From Thermococcus sp. 4557 (GTDB lineage Archaea; Methanobacteriota_B; Thermococci; Thermococcales; Thermococcaceae), in assembly GCF_000221185.1 (NCBI RefSeq), contig NC_015865.1, positions 744,001 to 808,000 on the forward strand: a stretch of DNA of 64,000 nucleotides, given 5' to 3'. Shown here piece after piece: positions 1 to 9,158 of this stretch. Within the stretch, counting starts at the first letter, position 1; every line of letters starts with the position of its first letter. Both the position numbers and the translations under genes were made by a program. A model generated the notes under the pieces. That model saw only the letters and a program-made list of their open reading frames with translations. It searched no databases and was not told where the DNA came from.

Positions 1-286
1 ACATCAGAGCCGCCGACGGTGCGCCCAGCAGGATGTACGGCTTACGCCGCCCGATCCGCGTTCTCGTCATGTCGCTGAGCGCGCCCAGGAACGGGAGCAG
101 GAGAACCGCGAAGAGGTTGTCGATGGTCATGATGAAGCCCGTGGCTGTCTTGCTGAGGTGGAACGTATCCTGGAGAAAAATCGGGATGTACGCGTTGTAG
201 AGGGCCCAGATGATGCTTATTCCAAAAAATCCAAAACCGAGTATGAATATCCTGCTGTACTTAAACTCCAATCCTTGCACCCCCAT
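1..286 (-). CDS. MFS sugar-type permease, N-terminal part
   Basis: The reverse strand reads as the N-terminus of a major facilitator permease and runs off the left edge of the window. Two hydrophobic helices (about residues 12-30 and 46-66) are followed by a loop with GALSDMTRTRIGRRKPYIL. This is the MFS motif A (SD...R.GRRKPYI) typical of the sugar transporters related to SLC45 and GPH. ATG at 286 is the first start, but a TATA-like TTAATTAAAA centred near 304 would place transcription start at about 278-280, so a leaderless GTG at 280 is equally possible. It is divergent from the glycerophosphodiesterase genes. The substrate is not evident. Confidence 0.8.
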   Translation of the reverse strand, partial: MGVQGLEFKYSRIFILGFGFFGISIIWALYNAYIPIFLQDTFHLSKTATGFIMTIDNLFAVLLLPFLGALSDMTRTRIGRRKPYILLGAPSAALM

Positions 287-379
287 TCGATTATAGGGTT
301 TTAATTAACAGGGAAAATACACGGATGAAACTTTTAAGGCTTGTGAGCTCATTTTTGAGCGGTTGGAGAGGTGACAACT

Positions 380-1081
380 ATGGACAGTGAGAGACCTCTC
401 ATCCTTGGACACAGAGGGGTCAGGGGAAGGCTCGAGAACACGCTACCATCCTTCGAGAGGGCGCTCAGATACGCGGATGGAGTGGAGTTCGATGTGAGAC
501 TGACCCGCGATGGAAAGCTCGTAACCCACCACGACGCGGGCTTTTACTCAGACGGAGCTTTCTACCCCCTCAAAAATCTAACCTTCGTCGAGCTGAGAAG
601 GCTGCACCCGAGGGGGAGGATAATACCGCTGGTGAGGGACGTCTTCACACGGCTTAACAGTGCGGTATTCAACGCCGACGTTAAAGAGGTCAATGCAGTT
701 GAACCCCTGCTAAGGGAGGCGGAACGGTACGGGACCCTCAAGAGAACCGTCTTTTCTTCGGAGAGACCGGAGATAGTGGAGACCGTTCTGAAGGCATGTC
801 CCAACTGCAGGGTGGGTTTTTCAATAGTGGGCTATTCCTCCATCCTGTGGGTTCCGCGGTTGAAGGGAATCTACTCCCTCCACGTGCCGATAGATGCAAT
901 TTCGTACGTTGGGTACGGGGCGTTCAGGAGCCTTCTCCAGACCTTCAGAAAGCGTGGACTTAGAATTTACCTCTGGAACCACGGGATGAACGAACTCCTC
1001 TGGGTACCCAGGCTTCTCCCGCTCGTGGACGCCGTCATCTCGGACGACCCGGTGAGACTTAGAAAAGTTTTTACGGCCTGA
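380..1081 (+). CDS. Glycerophosphodiester phosphodiesterase (first paralogue)
   Basis: 233-aa GDPD-family TIM-barrel protein. It should hydrolyse glycerophosphodiesters to glycerol-3-phosphate and an alcohol. Family residues are present: HRG and ENT near the N-terminus, EFD about 30 residues later, TRDG and the HHD pair, and a closing [11 protein letters not shown]. It lacks the DRTSNG segment found in the neighbouring paralogue and is shorter in that loop, so its substrate may differ. ATG at 380 follows GGAGAGGTGA; the in-frame GTG at 371 lies inside that ribosome binding site. A TATA-like AACTTTTAAGG lies near 330. No signal peptide is seen, so it should act in the cytoplasm. It is followed by the second GDPD and glycerol kinase. 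Confidence 0.88.
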   Translation: MDSERPLILGHRGVRGRLENTLPSFERALRYADGVEFDVRLTRDGKLVTHHDAGFYSDGAFYPLKNLTFVELRRLHPRGRIIPLVRDVFTRLNSAVFNADVKEVNAVEPLLREAERYGTLKRTVFSSERPEIVETVLKACPNCRVGFSIVGYSSILWVPRLKGIYSLHVPIDAISYVGYGAFRSLLQTFRKRGLRIYLWNHGMNELLWVPRLLPLVDAVISDDPVRLRKVFTA

Positions 1082-1106
1082 GGCGAGTATCAGGGAGGTG
1101 ATTTTC

Positions 1107-1850
1107 GTGGCGGAAAGAAAGGTCTTCCTGCTCGGCCACAGGGGCTACTCCGCCAGGTACCCCGAGAACACGCTTCTTGCTTTCAAAAAGGCGGTTGAAG
1201 CGGGTGCCGATGGAATTGAGCTGGACGTGTGGCTGACAAAGGACGGGGAGGTCGTGGTGATCCACGACGACACGGTTGACAGGACGAGCAACGGGAGCGG
1301 TAGAGTCAAGGATATGACGCTGGACGAGCTGAAGTCCCTGGACTTTGGGAACGGAGAGAGGATTCCAACGCTCGAAGAAACCTTCGAAGCCCTCCCGGAG
1401 GATGTTCTAATCAACGTGGAGATAAAAGATGTAGAAGCGGTGAAAAAGACGGCCGCAATAATCGGGGCAAACAACCCGTCGAGGGTTATGGTGTCTTCGT
1501 TCCTAATCGATGCCCTCCATGAGTACAGGAAACACGACAGGGAGACAAGGATGGGGCTCCTCGTGGACAGGGAGGAGACGCTCGCACGGCTCCCTGCCCT
1601 CATCGGCGAGCTATCTTTGTGGTCAATAAATCCGCCTGTGGAGGCGCTTGAACTCATCGGTGTGGAAAAAACAGTGGGTGCCCTCCAGATGGCCAGGGGG
1701 GCGGGCCTTAAGGTCGTTCTGTGGTCCCTCAAAGATGAGACCTACTACGCCAACGATAACCTCGTCCGCCTCGGCGGACTCTTCGATGGGGTCATAGTCA
1801 ACGACGTGGAAAGGATGATTGAGTACCTGTCAAGGTTAGGGTTAAGGTGA
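1107..1850 (+). CDS. Glycerophosphodiester phosphodiesterase (second paralogue)
   Basis: 247-aa GDPD with all canonical motifs: [36 protein letters not shown] and a C-terminal [11 protein letters not shown]. The reaction is glycerophosphodiester to glycerol-3-phosphate plus alcohol. GTG at 1107 sits six bases after the Shine-Dalgarno GGGAGGTGA; the GTG at 1098 is part of that site. It begins 25 bp after the first paralogue, so the two are probably co-transcribed, and glycerol kinase starts 54 bp downstream. The close pair suggests duplication followed by specialisation. No signal sequence is visible. Confidence 0.92.
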   Translation: MAERKVFLLGHRGYSARYPENTLLAFKKAVEAGADGIELDVWLTKDGEVVVIHDDTVDRTSNGSGRVKDMTLDELKSLDFGNGERIPTLEETFEALPEDVLINVEIKDVEAVKKTAAIIGANNPSRVMVSSFLIDALHEYRKHDRETRMGLLVDREETLARLPALIGELSLWSINPPVEALELIGVEKTVGALQMARGAGLKVVLWSLKDETYYANDNLVRLGGLFDGVIVNDVERMIEYLSRLGLR

Positions 1851-1904
1851 AGACCGAATCCCTAATATACCTCCTTGCTCTTTCTTCCTCTTCGGTGGGC
1901 ATCA

Positions 1905-3386
1905 ATGGAAAGGTTCATCCTCTCCCTCGACGAGGGAACTACCTCAGCCAGAGCAATAATCTTCGACAGAGAGAGCAACGTTCTAAGCGTCGGCCAGTAC
2001 GAGTTTCCCCAGCACTACCCCAAGCCCGGCTGGGTCGAGCACAACCCGGAAGAGATATGGGACGCCCAGTTCAGGGCCATCAAGACCGCCCTGGAGAGGG
2101 CAAAGATCGAACCAAGCCAGATAGCGGCGATAGGCGTTACTAACCAGCGCGAAACGACGATAGTCTGGGACAGGAGCGGTAAGCCGCTCCACAACGCGAT
2201 AGTCTGGCAGTGCCGGAGAACGGCCGAGATGGTGGAGAAGATAAAGAGGGAATACGGTGATGTAATCAAGGAGAAAACGGGCCTCGTGCCGGACGCATAT
2301 TTCTCGGCCAGCAAGCTGAAGTGGCTCCTCGACAACGTCCCAGGTTTGAGGGAAAAGGCCGAGAAAGGGGATGTTCTCTTCGGAACGGTTGATACATTCC
2401 TAATCTACCGCCTCACCGGAGAGCACGTCACAGACTACTCCAACGCCTCAAGGACGATGCTTTTCAACATCAGGAGGCTCGAATGGGACGATGAGCTTCT
2501 CGAAATCTTCAACATCCCAGAGGAGGTTCTGCCCGAGGTCAGGGAATCGAGCGAGGTCTACGGCTACACCAAGAGGGAACTCCTCGGTGCGGAGATACCC
2601 GTCAGCGGCAACGCGGGCGACCAGCAGGCGGTACTGTTCGGCCAGGCGGGATTCGAGGCAGGAATGGTCAAGGCCACCTATGGAACGGGGAGCTTCATCC
2701 TGGCCAACACGGGCAAGACCGTCCGCTACTCCAACAACCTGCTCACGACGATAGCGTGGGGACTCAACGGGAAGATCACATACGCCCTCGAGGGGAGCGT
2801 CTTCATAACCGGTGCGGCAGTTCAGTGGCTCCGCGACGGAATCAGGATAATAAAGAGCGCGCCCGAGACCGAAGAACTCGCGAGAAAACTTGAGAGCAAC
2901 GAGGGGGTCTACTTCGTCCCGGCCTTCGTAGGACTCGGTGCCCCCTACTGGGACCAGTTCGCGAGGGGGCTGATAATCGGCATAACGCGCGGAACCGGCA
3001 GGGAGCACCTCGCGAGGGCGACTTTAGAGGCCATAGCATATCTGACGCGCGACGTGGTCGAGGAGATGGAGAGGCTCGTCGGAATAAAGGAGCTCCGCGT
3101 CGATGGGGGAGCGACTGCGAACGACTTCCTGATGGAGTTCCAGGCGGACATACTCAACAGGCGCGTCGTCAGGCCCGTCGTGAAGGAGACCACAGCCTTG
3201 GGGGCGGCATATCTGGCAGGCCTCGCCGTCGATTACTGGGAGAGCCTCGAGGAGATAAGGAGCCTGTGGAAGGCGGAGAGGGTCTTTGAACCGACGATGG
3301 ACGAAGAAACGAGGGGGCGGCTCTACCGCGGCTGGAAGGAGGCCGTGAAAAGGGCGATGGGCTGGGCGAAGGTTGTTGGGGCCTGA
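1905..3386 (+). CDS. glpK: Glycerol kinase
   Basis: 493-aa FGGY-family kinase: glycerol + ATP to glycerol-3-phosphate. It has the typical N-terminus ([16 protein letters not shown]), the [13 protein letters not shown] segment, the FGGY signature region around [13 protein letters not shown], and the C-terminal nucleotide-binding part with [19 protein letters not shown]. Length matches bacterial and archaeal GlpK (about 495-500 aa). ATG at 1905 follows GGTGGGC. It follows the GDPD pair with a short gap and precedes the G3P dehydrogenase module. Its product and that of the GDPDs converge on glycerol-3-phosphate. Confidence 0.97.
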   Translation: MERFILSLDEGTTSARAIIFDRESNVLSVGQYEFPQHYPKPGWVEHNPEEIWDAQFRAIKTALERAKIEPSQIAAIGVTNQRETTIVWDRSGKPLHNAIVWQCRRTAEMVEKIKREYGDVIKEKTGLVPDAYFSASKLKWLLDNVPGLREKAEKGDVLFGTVDTFLIYRLTGEHVTDYSNASRTMLFNIRRLEWDDELLEIFNIPEEVLPEVRESSEVYGYTKRELLGAEIPVSGNAGDQQAVLFGQAGFEAGMVKATYGTGSFILANTGKTVRYSNNLLTTIAWGLNGKITYALEGSVFITGAAVQWLRDGIRIIKSAPETEELARKLESNEGVYFVPAFVGLGAPYWDQFARGLIIGITRGTGREHLARATLEAIAYLTRDVVEEMERLVGIKELRVDGGATANDFLMEFQADILNRRVVRPVVKETTALGAAYLAGLAVDYWESLEEIRSLWKAERVFEPTMDEETRGRLYRGWKEAVKRAMGWAKVVGA

Positions 3387-3420
3387 CGAACGCACGGCCC
3401 CGGCCCCTTCTTTTTTGATG
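3387..3420 (+). terminator. Probable terminator after glpK
   Basis: A GC-rich run (GGCCCCGGCCCC) is followed directly by TTCTTTTTTG. T-rich tracts of this kind terminate transcription in Thermococcus. It separates glpK from the downstream dehydrogenase module, which has its own promoter. Confidence 0.55.
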
Positions 3421-3544
3421 TAAATGCAAAACCTGAAGTTGCCGGCAGGGCGAACGCCATATCTGTTCATTCGGCGAGTGTCCACCCATGTCCTTCCTTC
3501 TCATGCCCAGAACTGTTCTGTCCGCCCTTTTCAGCCAAACTTAA

Positions 3545-3570
3545 GGTTAAGGAAAGCTTTAAAACGGTGA
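3545..3570 (+). promoter_or_regulatory. Promoter of the G3P dehydrogenase operon
   Basis: An A-rich BRE-like stretch followed by GCTTTAAAAC at about 3556-3565 forms a TATA box 40-50 bp before the ATG at 3605. The rest of the 218-bp gap after glpK (3387-3604) holds no convincing ORF. Confidence 0.5.
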
Positions 3571-3604
3571 AAGTCCTTTCTCAAGTTAAATCGAGGTGAA
3601 GGGT

Positions 3605-5092
3605 ATGAAAACGAAAGTGGCCATAATAGGCGCGGGGATTAGTGGAGCCAGCATAGCGCGCGTCCTGAGCAGGTACGAGAACCTCGAGGTTCACCTGATA
3701 GAGAAGGCACCGGACGTTGGCTGGGGCGTCAGCAAGGCGAACACGGCTTTGATCCACGGCGGTTACGATGATGACCCGGAGAGGTACCCAATGAGGGCGA
3801 AGCTGTGCATAAGGGGAAACAGGCTCTGGCACCAGTGGGTCAAGGAGCTAGAGATTCCCCACATCTGGAACGGTGCTTTAATCGTCGCGACGAAGGATGA
3901 TGACTTCGACGAGCTTGAGAAACTTTTAGAGCGCGGAAGGAAGAACGGCGTCCCCGAGATGAGGCTCGTTGATAGGGAAGAACTCTTCCACCTTGAGCCG
4001 AACCTGACCCCCGAAGCGATAGGCGCCCTGTGGGTTCCGATAGTGGGGCAGATTGGGCCGATTCCAGCCGTCATAGCGATAACCGAGAACGCAGTGGCGA
4101 ACGGCGTAAAAACTCACCTCGAGACAGAGGTCACCGGCATAAAGGTCGAGAACGGCGAGGTTAAGGGAGTGGAGACCAACAACGGGTTCATAGAGGCTGA
4201 CATCGTCATCAACGCCGCGGGCCTCTACGCCGACAGGATAGCGAGAATGGCTGGCATAGACTACTTCGAGATACACCCGAGGAAGGGAGAATACTGGCTC
4301 TTCGACGAGGGACTCCCCGGACCGAGGAGGGTTCTCTTCCCGACCCCGACCCCGATAAGCAAGGGAATCGTGGTAACAACCGAGGTATCCGGCCATCTGA
4401 TGATAGGGCCGAACGCCCAGGATCTGCCGCCCGAGGAGAAAGAGGACCTTTCCACCACAAGGGAAGGGCTCGAGGAAGTCTGGGAAGGGGCAAAGAAGCT
4501 CTGGCCCCAGCTTCCGCCGAGGAGCAAGGTCATCAGAACCTTCGCCGGATTGAGGCCAGAACCGACGGGAGGGGACTTCATAATCAAAGCCGAGGAAGAG
4601 GTCGGGGGCTTCATCAACGTCGCCGGAATACGCTCTCCGGGACTCACAAGCGCCCCTGCCATAGCCCACGAGGTTGCCGGGATAATCGAACGCGACCTCG
4701 GGGTAAAGCTGGTCGAGAAAGAGAAGTGGAACCCCTACAGGAAGGAGATAAGCCACCTCTTCATGATGAGTCCCGAGGGGGTGAACGAGGCCGTAAAGAG
4801 GAACCCCTCTTACGGAAAGGTGGTCTGCAGGTGCAACAACGTGAGCGAGGGGGACGTGCTTGAAGCCATTGAGAGGATGAAGTTCATAGGCGTTAAAACG
4901 CCGAGCGTGGATTCCGTGAAGTTCAGGACGAAGGCAACCACCGGGACATGCCAGGGGAGCTTCTGCAGGCCGAAGATAGTCATGCTCCTCGCGAGGGAGT
5001 ACGGAGTTGAGCCGTGGAAGGTTACCCTGAAAGGTAGGGGAAGCGAGATTGGAGTGGGCGACGTCAAGGCCCTTCTCAGGGGGGATGCCTGA
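3605..5092 (+). CDS. FAD-dependent glycerol-3-phosphate dehydrogenase (GlpA-like) with C-terminal [2Fe-2S] domain
   Basis: 495-aa DAO-family oxidoreductase. The N-terminus has a dinucleotide-binding IIGAGISGAS motif and the FAD/substrate region NTALIHGGYD. The end of the FAD domain has GLRPEPTGGDF and RSPGLTSAPAIA. Residues about 405-450 form a BFD-like [2Fe-2S] domain with cysteines in CRCNN and TGTCQGSFC. The expected reaction is glycerol-3-phosphate to DHAP with electrons passed to the partner subunits. ATG at 3605 follows GAGGTGAAGGG. Its stop overlaps the start of the next gene, indicating coupled translation and a complex. The electron acceptor is unknown. Confidence 0.9.
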   Translation: MKTKVAIIGAGISGASIARVLSRYENLEVHLIEKAPDVGWGVSKANTALIHGGYDDDPERYPMRAKLCIRGNRLWHQWVKELEIPHIWNGALIVATKDDDFDELEKLLERGRKNGVPEMRLVDREELFHLEPNLTPEAIGALWVPIVGQIGPIPAVIAITENAVANGVKTHLETEVTGIKVENGEVKGVETNNGFIEADIVINAAGLYADRIARMAGIDYFEIHPRKGEYWLFDEGLPGPRRVLFPTPTPISKGIVVTTEVSGHLMIGPNAQDLPPEEKEDLSTTREGLEEVWEGAKKLWPQLPPRSKVIRTFAGLRPEPTGGDFIIKAEEEVGGFINVAGIRSPGLTSAPAIAHEVAGIIERDLGVKLVEKEKWNPYRKEISHLFMMSPEGVNEAVKRNPSYGKVVCRCNNVSEGDVLEAIERMKFIGVKTPSVDSVKFRTKATTGTCQGSFCRPKIVMLLAREYGVEPWKVTLKGRGSEIGVGDVKALLRGDA

Positions 5093-6348
5093 TGTTCCCG
5101 GGGATTCCGATGCTGAACTACGATGTTGTGGTCATCGGCGGCGGACCGGCAGGCATGGCGGCCGCGGCAAGGGCCAAGGAACTGGGGCTGAACGTTCTCC
5201 TCCTGGATGAGAACGACTACCTGGGAGGGATACTCCCCCAGTGCATACACCCCGGCTTCGGACTGCACTACTTCAGGGAGGAACTGACCGGCCCGGAGTT
5301 CGCGGCGAGGCTCGCGAAGAGGCTGGTCGAGCTCGGGGTGGAATACAGAACCGCCGCGAGGGTTATGGAAATCAGAAACTACTCCGACCTGGAGAAGGTC
5401 GTGATCTTCACATCCCCAAGCGGGGCTTACCAGGCGTGGGCCAAGGCAGTCATATACGCCGCCGGCGCTCGCGAGAGGCACGCCTTCGAGATAGGAATCG
5501 TCGGCGATAGGGTTGCCGGAGTCTACACCGCGGGGGAGGCCCAGACGCTCATGGACATCTACGGGGTTCTGCCCGGGAAGGAAATCGTCATCGTCGGCTC
5601 CGGGGACGTTGGCCTGATAATGGCGCGCCGCTTCGCCCTTGAAGGAGCGAAGGTGAAGGCCGTCATTGAGCTGATGCCCTACCCCGGTGGATTGGCCAGA
5701 AACGTTATGATTCTGAGGGACTTCGATATTCCACTCTACCTGAGCCACAAAGTCGTGGAGGTCCGCGGAAAGGGAAGGGTCGAGAGGGTGAAGGTAGTAA
5801 AAGTGGACGAGAACCTCAACGAAATCCCCGGAAGCGAGTTCTGGATCGAGGCGGATGCACTGATTATCTCCGCCGGGCTCGTGCCCAGCGTCAAGAAGCT
5901 GACGGCCATAGGGGTTGAGATTGACCCGTCCACCGGCGGGCCGGTTGTGAACGACAGGCTCGAGACGAGCGTTCCCGGGGTTTTTGCCGCTGGAAACGCG
6001 CTCCTCATCAACGACCTCGTCGATTACGTTGCGGAGCAGGGAGAGCTGGCGGCCGAGGGGGCGAAGGAGTTCATCGAGAACGGCGGAATAGAGAGCAGGA
6101 AGTGGATCCGGGTTGAGAAAGGAGAAAACGTCCGCCTCCTCGCCCCACACCGCCTCAGCGGGGAGCGCGACGTTTACCTCTACCTGCGCGTTGCCAGGCC
6201 AATGGAAGACGTCGAACTCAGGATTCCCGAGGTCGGGAAGCGCGTAAAGCTCTCCCTGGCAACGCCGGCAGAGATGCTCAGGGTGAAGCTGAAGGCGGAG
6301 GAGATCAGGGATGCAGAGAAGCTCACCGTCGAGGTGGTGAGGGAATGA
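5092..6348 (+). CDS. FAD/NAD-binding oxidoreductase, GlpB/HcnB-like partner subunit
   Basis: 418-aa pyridine nucleotide-disulfide oxidoreductase fold. The N-terminal FAD motif is VVVIGGGPAGMAAA; a second dinucleotide motif, IVIVGSGDVGLIMARR, starts near residue 165; the FAD-closing segment is TSVPGVFAAGNAL. QCIHPGFG near residue 45 is shared with alpha subunits of amine and proline dehydrogenases. ATG at 5092 overlaps the previous stop (TGATG); a second start at 5110 follows GGGG and is also possible. Sandwiched between the dehydrogenase and a DUF1667 protein, it probably relays electrons from glycerol-3-phosphate to an NAD(P) or ferredoxin-type acceptor. Confidence 0.85.
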   Translation: MFPGIPMLNYDVVVIGGGPAGMAAAARAKELGLNVLLLDENDYLGGILPQCIHPGFGLHYFREELTGPEFAARLAKRLVELGVEYRTAARVMEIRNYSDLEKVVIFTSPSGAYQAWAKAVIYAAGARERHAFEIGIVGDRVAGVYTAGEAQTLMDIYGVLPGKEIVIVGSGDVGLIMARRFALEGAKVKAVIELMPYPGGLARNVMILRDFDIPLYLSHKVVEVRGKGRVERVKVVKVDENLNEIPGSEFWIEADALIISAGLVPSVKKLTAIGVEIDPSTGGPVVNDRLETSVPGVFAAGNALLINDLVDYVAEQGELAAEGAKEFIENGGIESRKWIRVEKGENVRLLAPHRLSGERDVYLYLRVARPMEDVELRIPEVGKRVKLSLATPAEMLRVKLKAEEIRDAEKLTVEVVRE

Positions 6349-6695
6349 CGAAGACGTACCGCTTCACCTGCATCGTCTGCCCCCTCGGCTGTTCAATCGA
6401 GGTCGAGGTGGAACACGGAAAGGTGAAGGACGTCAAGGGATGCAAGTGTCCGCGCGGTAAGGAGTGGGCGAGTCAGGAGGCCACCAGCCCCAGGAGGGTC
6501 GTCATGAGCGTCGTTCATGTGGAAGGCGGCGCGCTGCCAACGGTGAGCGTTAAAACTGCGGAGCCGGTGCCGAAGGAGCTGATTCCAGAGCTGATGAAAT
6601 TCCTGGCGGGGCTGAAGCTCAAGGCGCCAGTGGAGATAGGGGAAGTCGTTGCCGAGTGGAACGGAATAAAAATAGTGGCCACGAGGGGGGCTTAG
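6345..6695 (+). CDS. DUF1667 small Fe-S-type subunit of the G3P dehydrogenase module
   Basis: 116-aa DUF1667-type protein. Four cysteines in its N-terminal half (TCIVCPLGC and GCKCPRG) are arranged as for a metal centre. Start ATG overlaps the preceding gene by four bases (ATGA). DUF1667 proteins are habitually encoded next to GlpA/GlpB-like oxidoreductases, so a third electron-transfer subunit is the natural reading; its chemistry has not been shown here. The operon ends here, five bases before the convergent lipoprotein gene. Confidence 0.82.
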   Translation: MTKTYRFTCIVCPLGCSIEVEVEHGKVKDVKGCKCPRGKEWASQEATSPRRVVMSVVHVEGGALPTVSVKTAEPVPKELIPELMKFLAGLKLKAPVEIGEVVAEWNGIKIVATRGA

Positions 6696-6700
6696 CCCCC

Positions 6701-7507
6701 TCACCAGAATATTTCCTCAAAGTCTCCAGCGTTCTTTATACCCTCTGAGGCCTTTATCTCAACGGGCTCGTTGATGTTCGACAGGGCAACGGTTTCATGG
6801 AGGATCATGTGGATATCGGTCGTCTCCCCGCTGTAGTTCTTTATCGTCATTATGAGGTACATGTGGGTTTCGATGAAAGTTGGCATTCCGTCCTTCGTCA
6901 GGTGAACCTCCACCCAGCCGGAGTTCGTGGTGACGTTCACCCCCCTCTCGCCATCGACGCTCCAAAGCTCGTTGAGGTATCCGGTCTGGTTTGTGGCGTT
7001 CGCGAACTCCCAGAAGGTAACGTTCACCCTGAAGGCGTAGCCGTCGGCGAGTTTCTCTATGGTGACGTTCTTCTCGTTGAGGAGATTCCTTATGTAGTCC
7101 ACGTTGAGGGAGCCCCTGGCCTGGGAGTAGAGGTCATCGTCGGGGGAGACGTTGTACCACTTCCCGTCGACCATGAAGTAGACGCTGGAGTTGTTGACGA
7201 AGTAGGGCCAGTCCATGTTAACGTCCATCCCCATCATGTGCATCGTTATGCTCATGTTTCCTTTCTCCAGCCCGGCCGTGTTGTTGAAGACGCCAACGGA
7301 GCGACCCGACATCGTGAAGTTTATCGTCTTATTGGTGTACGGGTCGGTAAAGTGCATGCTCATTGAAAAGTTCTGGTCGTAGCTGGCGGTTTCTATGCTC
7401 TGGAGGGCCTCGAGGACCTTCTCCTCGGTGAGGCCAGCTTGATCCCCCATGCAACCACTCGCCAGCACCACGAAGCCTATCAGGAAAAGCGCCATCAGCC
7501 GCTTCAT
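6701..7507 (-). CDS. Predicted lipoprotein
   Basis: 268-aa protein with a short hydrophobic signal and lipobox (LASGC at about residues 15-19), so it should be anchored outside the membrane. The mature part is rich in Asn-X-Ser/Thr glycosylation sequons and in alternating beta-type segments, and begins EEKVLEALQSIETASY. Such outer-face lipoproteins often have a LolA/LppX-like half-barrel, but that is only a guess. It shares this design with the lipoprotein at 9907-10674. A TATA-like AGTATTTAAAGC lies near 7550. Function is unknown. Confidence 0.75.
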   Translation of the reverse strand: MKRLMALFLIGFVVLASGCMGDQAGLTEEKVLEALQSIETASYDQNFSMSMHFTDPYTNKTINFTMSGRSVGVFNNTAGLEKGNMSITMHMMGMDVNMDWPYFVNNSSVYFMVDGKWYNVSPDDDLYSQARGSLNVDYIRNLLNEKNVTIEKLADGYAFRVNVTFWEFANATNQTGYLNELWSVDGERGVNVTTNSGWVEVHLTKDGMPTFIETHMYLIMTIKNYSGETTDIHMILHETVALSNINEPVEIKASEGIKNAGDFEEIFW

Positions 7508-7615
7508 TGTACTACCCCCAGTTGTGCTCAGGAGAATGTGGGAAAGTTGCTTTAAATACTTTTTCTATTCAGATTTTGCACACCATCGATAAAAGTTTGC
7601 AAAAAGTGGAAACAA

Positions 7616-8245
7616 TCACCAGGGCTCCCGCTCCCAGGGCTTTGGGTAGGGTATCTCCCCGAGCTGGTCGCGTAGGTACCTCTTGAGGAGGGGCTTCAAC
7701 CAGCCTATTAAAACCTGCCAGCAGTGGGTCTCTTCAATCTCGTAGGTTTCGTAGGTATCCACGTAATCCACCAGAACGCTGCTGTTCCTCGGGTCGTAGT
7801 TGAGGGAGTGGGTGGTGTTGAAGGAGACCCACCTTAGAGTGTCCCCCTCATAAACCGCCTTAAGCCGGAGGTGGGTATTCAACGGCCATCCTTTCGCGTC
7901 CTTGGAGAGCACCAAAATTGAGTACTCGTCTTTACTGACGAGCCGCCTCGACAGGGCCTTTTTCTCGAACTCGTCTATTAGTGCGTGGGGGTCGTTGAAC
8001 CTCTTGGAATCGTTCTCCTCCGGGAAGTAGGAGCTAACGAACCTAACCCTCCATTCGTCGTCCACCTGGTAGTAGGCCCTGAAGACGCCCGGACACGCCA
8101 CCCCATAGCCCATCTTCGAGAAGGACATGAAACCTCGGCTTTCAAGCTCGTAGCGGTAGGTGTAGCCCTCCAGGGACATCGGAACGAGGAGCAGAATTGA
8201 GAGCAGGAGAAGGACAACACCGAGCACCTTTCTCCGCCTCGACAT
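7616..8245 (-). CDS. Membrane-anchored hypothetical protein
   Basis: 209-aa protein with basic MSRRRK followed by one hydrophobic helix (residues 8-25), giving a signal anchor with the remainder outside. Residues 30-209 are mixed alpha/beta with many aromatic residues and no motif I recognise. ATG at 8245 follows GGTGGT with good spacing; the longer frame from 8272 would overlap the next gene. It lies 15 bp downstream of the 8260-8892 gene on the same strand, so co-expression is likely. Function is unknown. Confidence 0.65.
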   Translation of the reverse strand: MSRRRKVLGVVLLLLSILLLVPMSLEGYTYRYELESRGFMSFSKMGYGVACPGVFRAYYQVDDEWRVRFVSSYFPEENDSKRFNDPHALIDEFEKKALSRRLVSKDEYSILVLSKDAKGWPLNTHLRLKAVYEGDTLRWVSFNTTHSLNYDPRNSSVLVDYVDTYETYEIEETHCWQVLIGWLKPLLKRYLRDQLGEIPYPKPWEREPW

Positions 8246-8259
8246 GCAGACCACCCGGG

Positions 8260-8892
8260 TCAGTTGTTCCACGGGCCGAGCATCTCGAAGCTCCCTCGGA
8301 TTTCTGCAACCTCTCTCCGGTTCCAGTCAATGTAGTTCCTCTCGCTTCTCCATGTGAAGCGTCCGCCCTTAAGCTCGCCCTCCCCGTTCACCCGGAGAAA
8401 GGCGATTATCTCGTACCTCTCCTCGACCCTGCTCCCATTCTCGATGGTCCCAACGGCGTAGCTCTCCCTCCCCCCGAGAACGACGCGGATTTCGTATTCA
8501 TCCCGCCCGACCTTCTCGATTCCCTCAACCGTGCCCTCCTTTAAAACCCAGTTCGCGAAGTTGAGCGCGTTCCACTCCACTCCTTTGCTGTAGAGTGCAA
8601 CGTCCCAGTTGAGGTCGTAGAACTCCTCGCCAGGAACTGCCCTTACAATCGAGGTTCCGTTCCCCGAAGTCACCCTCCAGAAGGCGCTTTGGTTTTCATA
8701 GCTAACGCAGGCAAAGATTTCCTTCTCGGTGAGATTGTCGGCAAGCTCCGCCCTCCAGCAGAAGGAGTTCTGGTCCCCAATGGCATCGAGAACGTCCTCC
8801 GCAGATGGCCCTTCCAGCGTCCCATTCACCACGGCCCAGACCGCCAGCACTACGAGAACAGCCACCGCGGCAGCAACCGCCGTTTTTCTCAT
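8260..8892 (-). CDS. Exported hypothetical protein
   Basis: 210-aa protein with an N-terminal signal anchor (MRKTAVAAAVAVLVVLAVWAV) and no lipobox cysteine. It has several Asn-X-Ser/Thr sequons and starts its mature part with a segment like that of the two lipoproteins nearby (SAEDVLDAIGDQNSF), hinting at one diverged family of surface proteins. ATG at 8892 follows GGTGGGC. No catalytic motif is visible. It is encoded between another exported protein and a PrsW-type protease gene. Confidence 0.65.
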   Translation of the reverse strand: MRKTAVAAAVAVLVVLAVWAVVNGTLEGPSAEDVLDAIGDQNSFCWRAELADNLTEKEIFACVSYENQSAFWRVTSGNGTSIVRAVPGEEFYDLNWDVALYSKGVEWNALNFANWVLKEGTVEGIEKVGRDEYEIRVVLGGRESYAVGTIENGSRVEERYEIIAFLRVNGEGELKGGRFTWRSERNYIDWNRREVAEIRGSFEMLGPWNN

Positions 8893-8954
8893 CACGCCCA
8901 CCGAAAAAAGTTTGAAAATGAAAGGCTATAAAGGTTACCATCAAGGGTGGAATC

Positions 8955-9158
8955 TCACAGCGCCTCAAACTTCTGCAGAAATATCCTGAGGTCCGTCCTG
9001 AAGGGTTCCTCGGCCCGCTCCATCTCCTCGTTCAGCAGCTGGAGGAAGTTCTCCCTGTCGGTGGCCTCCTCCCAGAGGCGCTTTACCAGATTCTCCAGCC
9101 GATCATAATACTCCACGTAAGGCCTGGCTTCAAATAAAGCCTCCTCTAGCTCGGTCAC
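8955..9158 (-). CDS. Small acidic helical protein, coupled to PrsW
   Basis: 67-aa protein starting at GTG 9158, six bases after GGAGGGA. Its start overlaps the stop of the PrsW-like gene by four bases (GTGA), so it is translationally coupled. The sequence is acidic and heptad-like (TELEEALFEARPYVEYYDRL...), consistent with a short helical bundle or coiled coil. The long frame that continues upstream of 9158 is a shadow of the PrsW gene. It may be a cytosolic partner of the protease; no family is recognised. Confidence 0.65.
   Translation of the reverse strand: MTELEEALFEARPYVEYYDRLENLVKRLWEEATDRENFLQLLNEEMERAEEPFRTDLRIFLQKFEAL

Noticed and set aside
4810-6150. 446-codon reverse frame opposite the G3P dehydrogenase genes
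   Set aside because: It lies opposite two well-conserved genes and has no recognisable domain; GC-rich third positions produce such antisense frames throughout this window.
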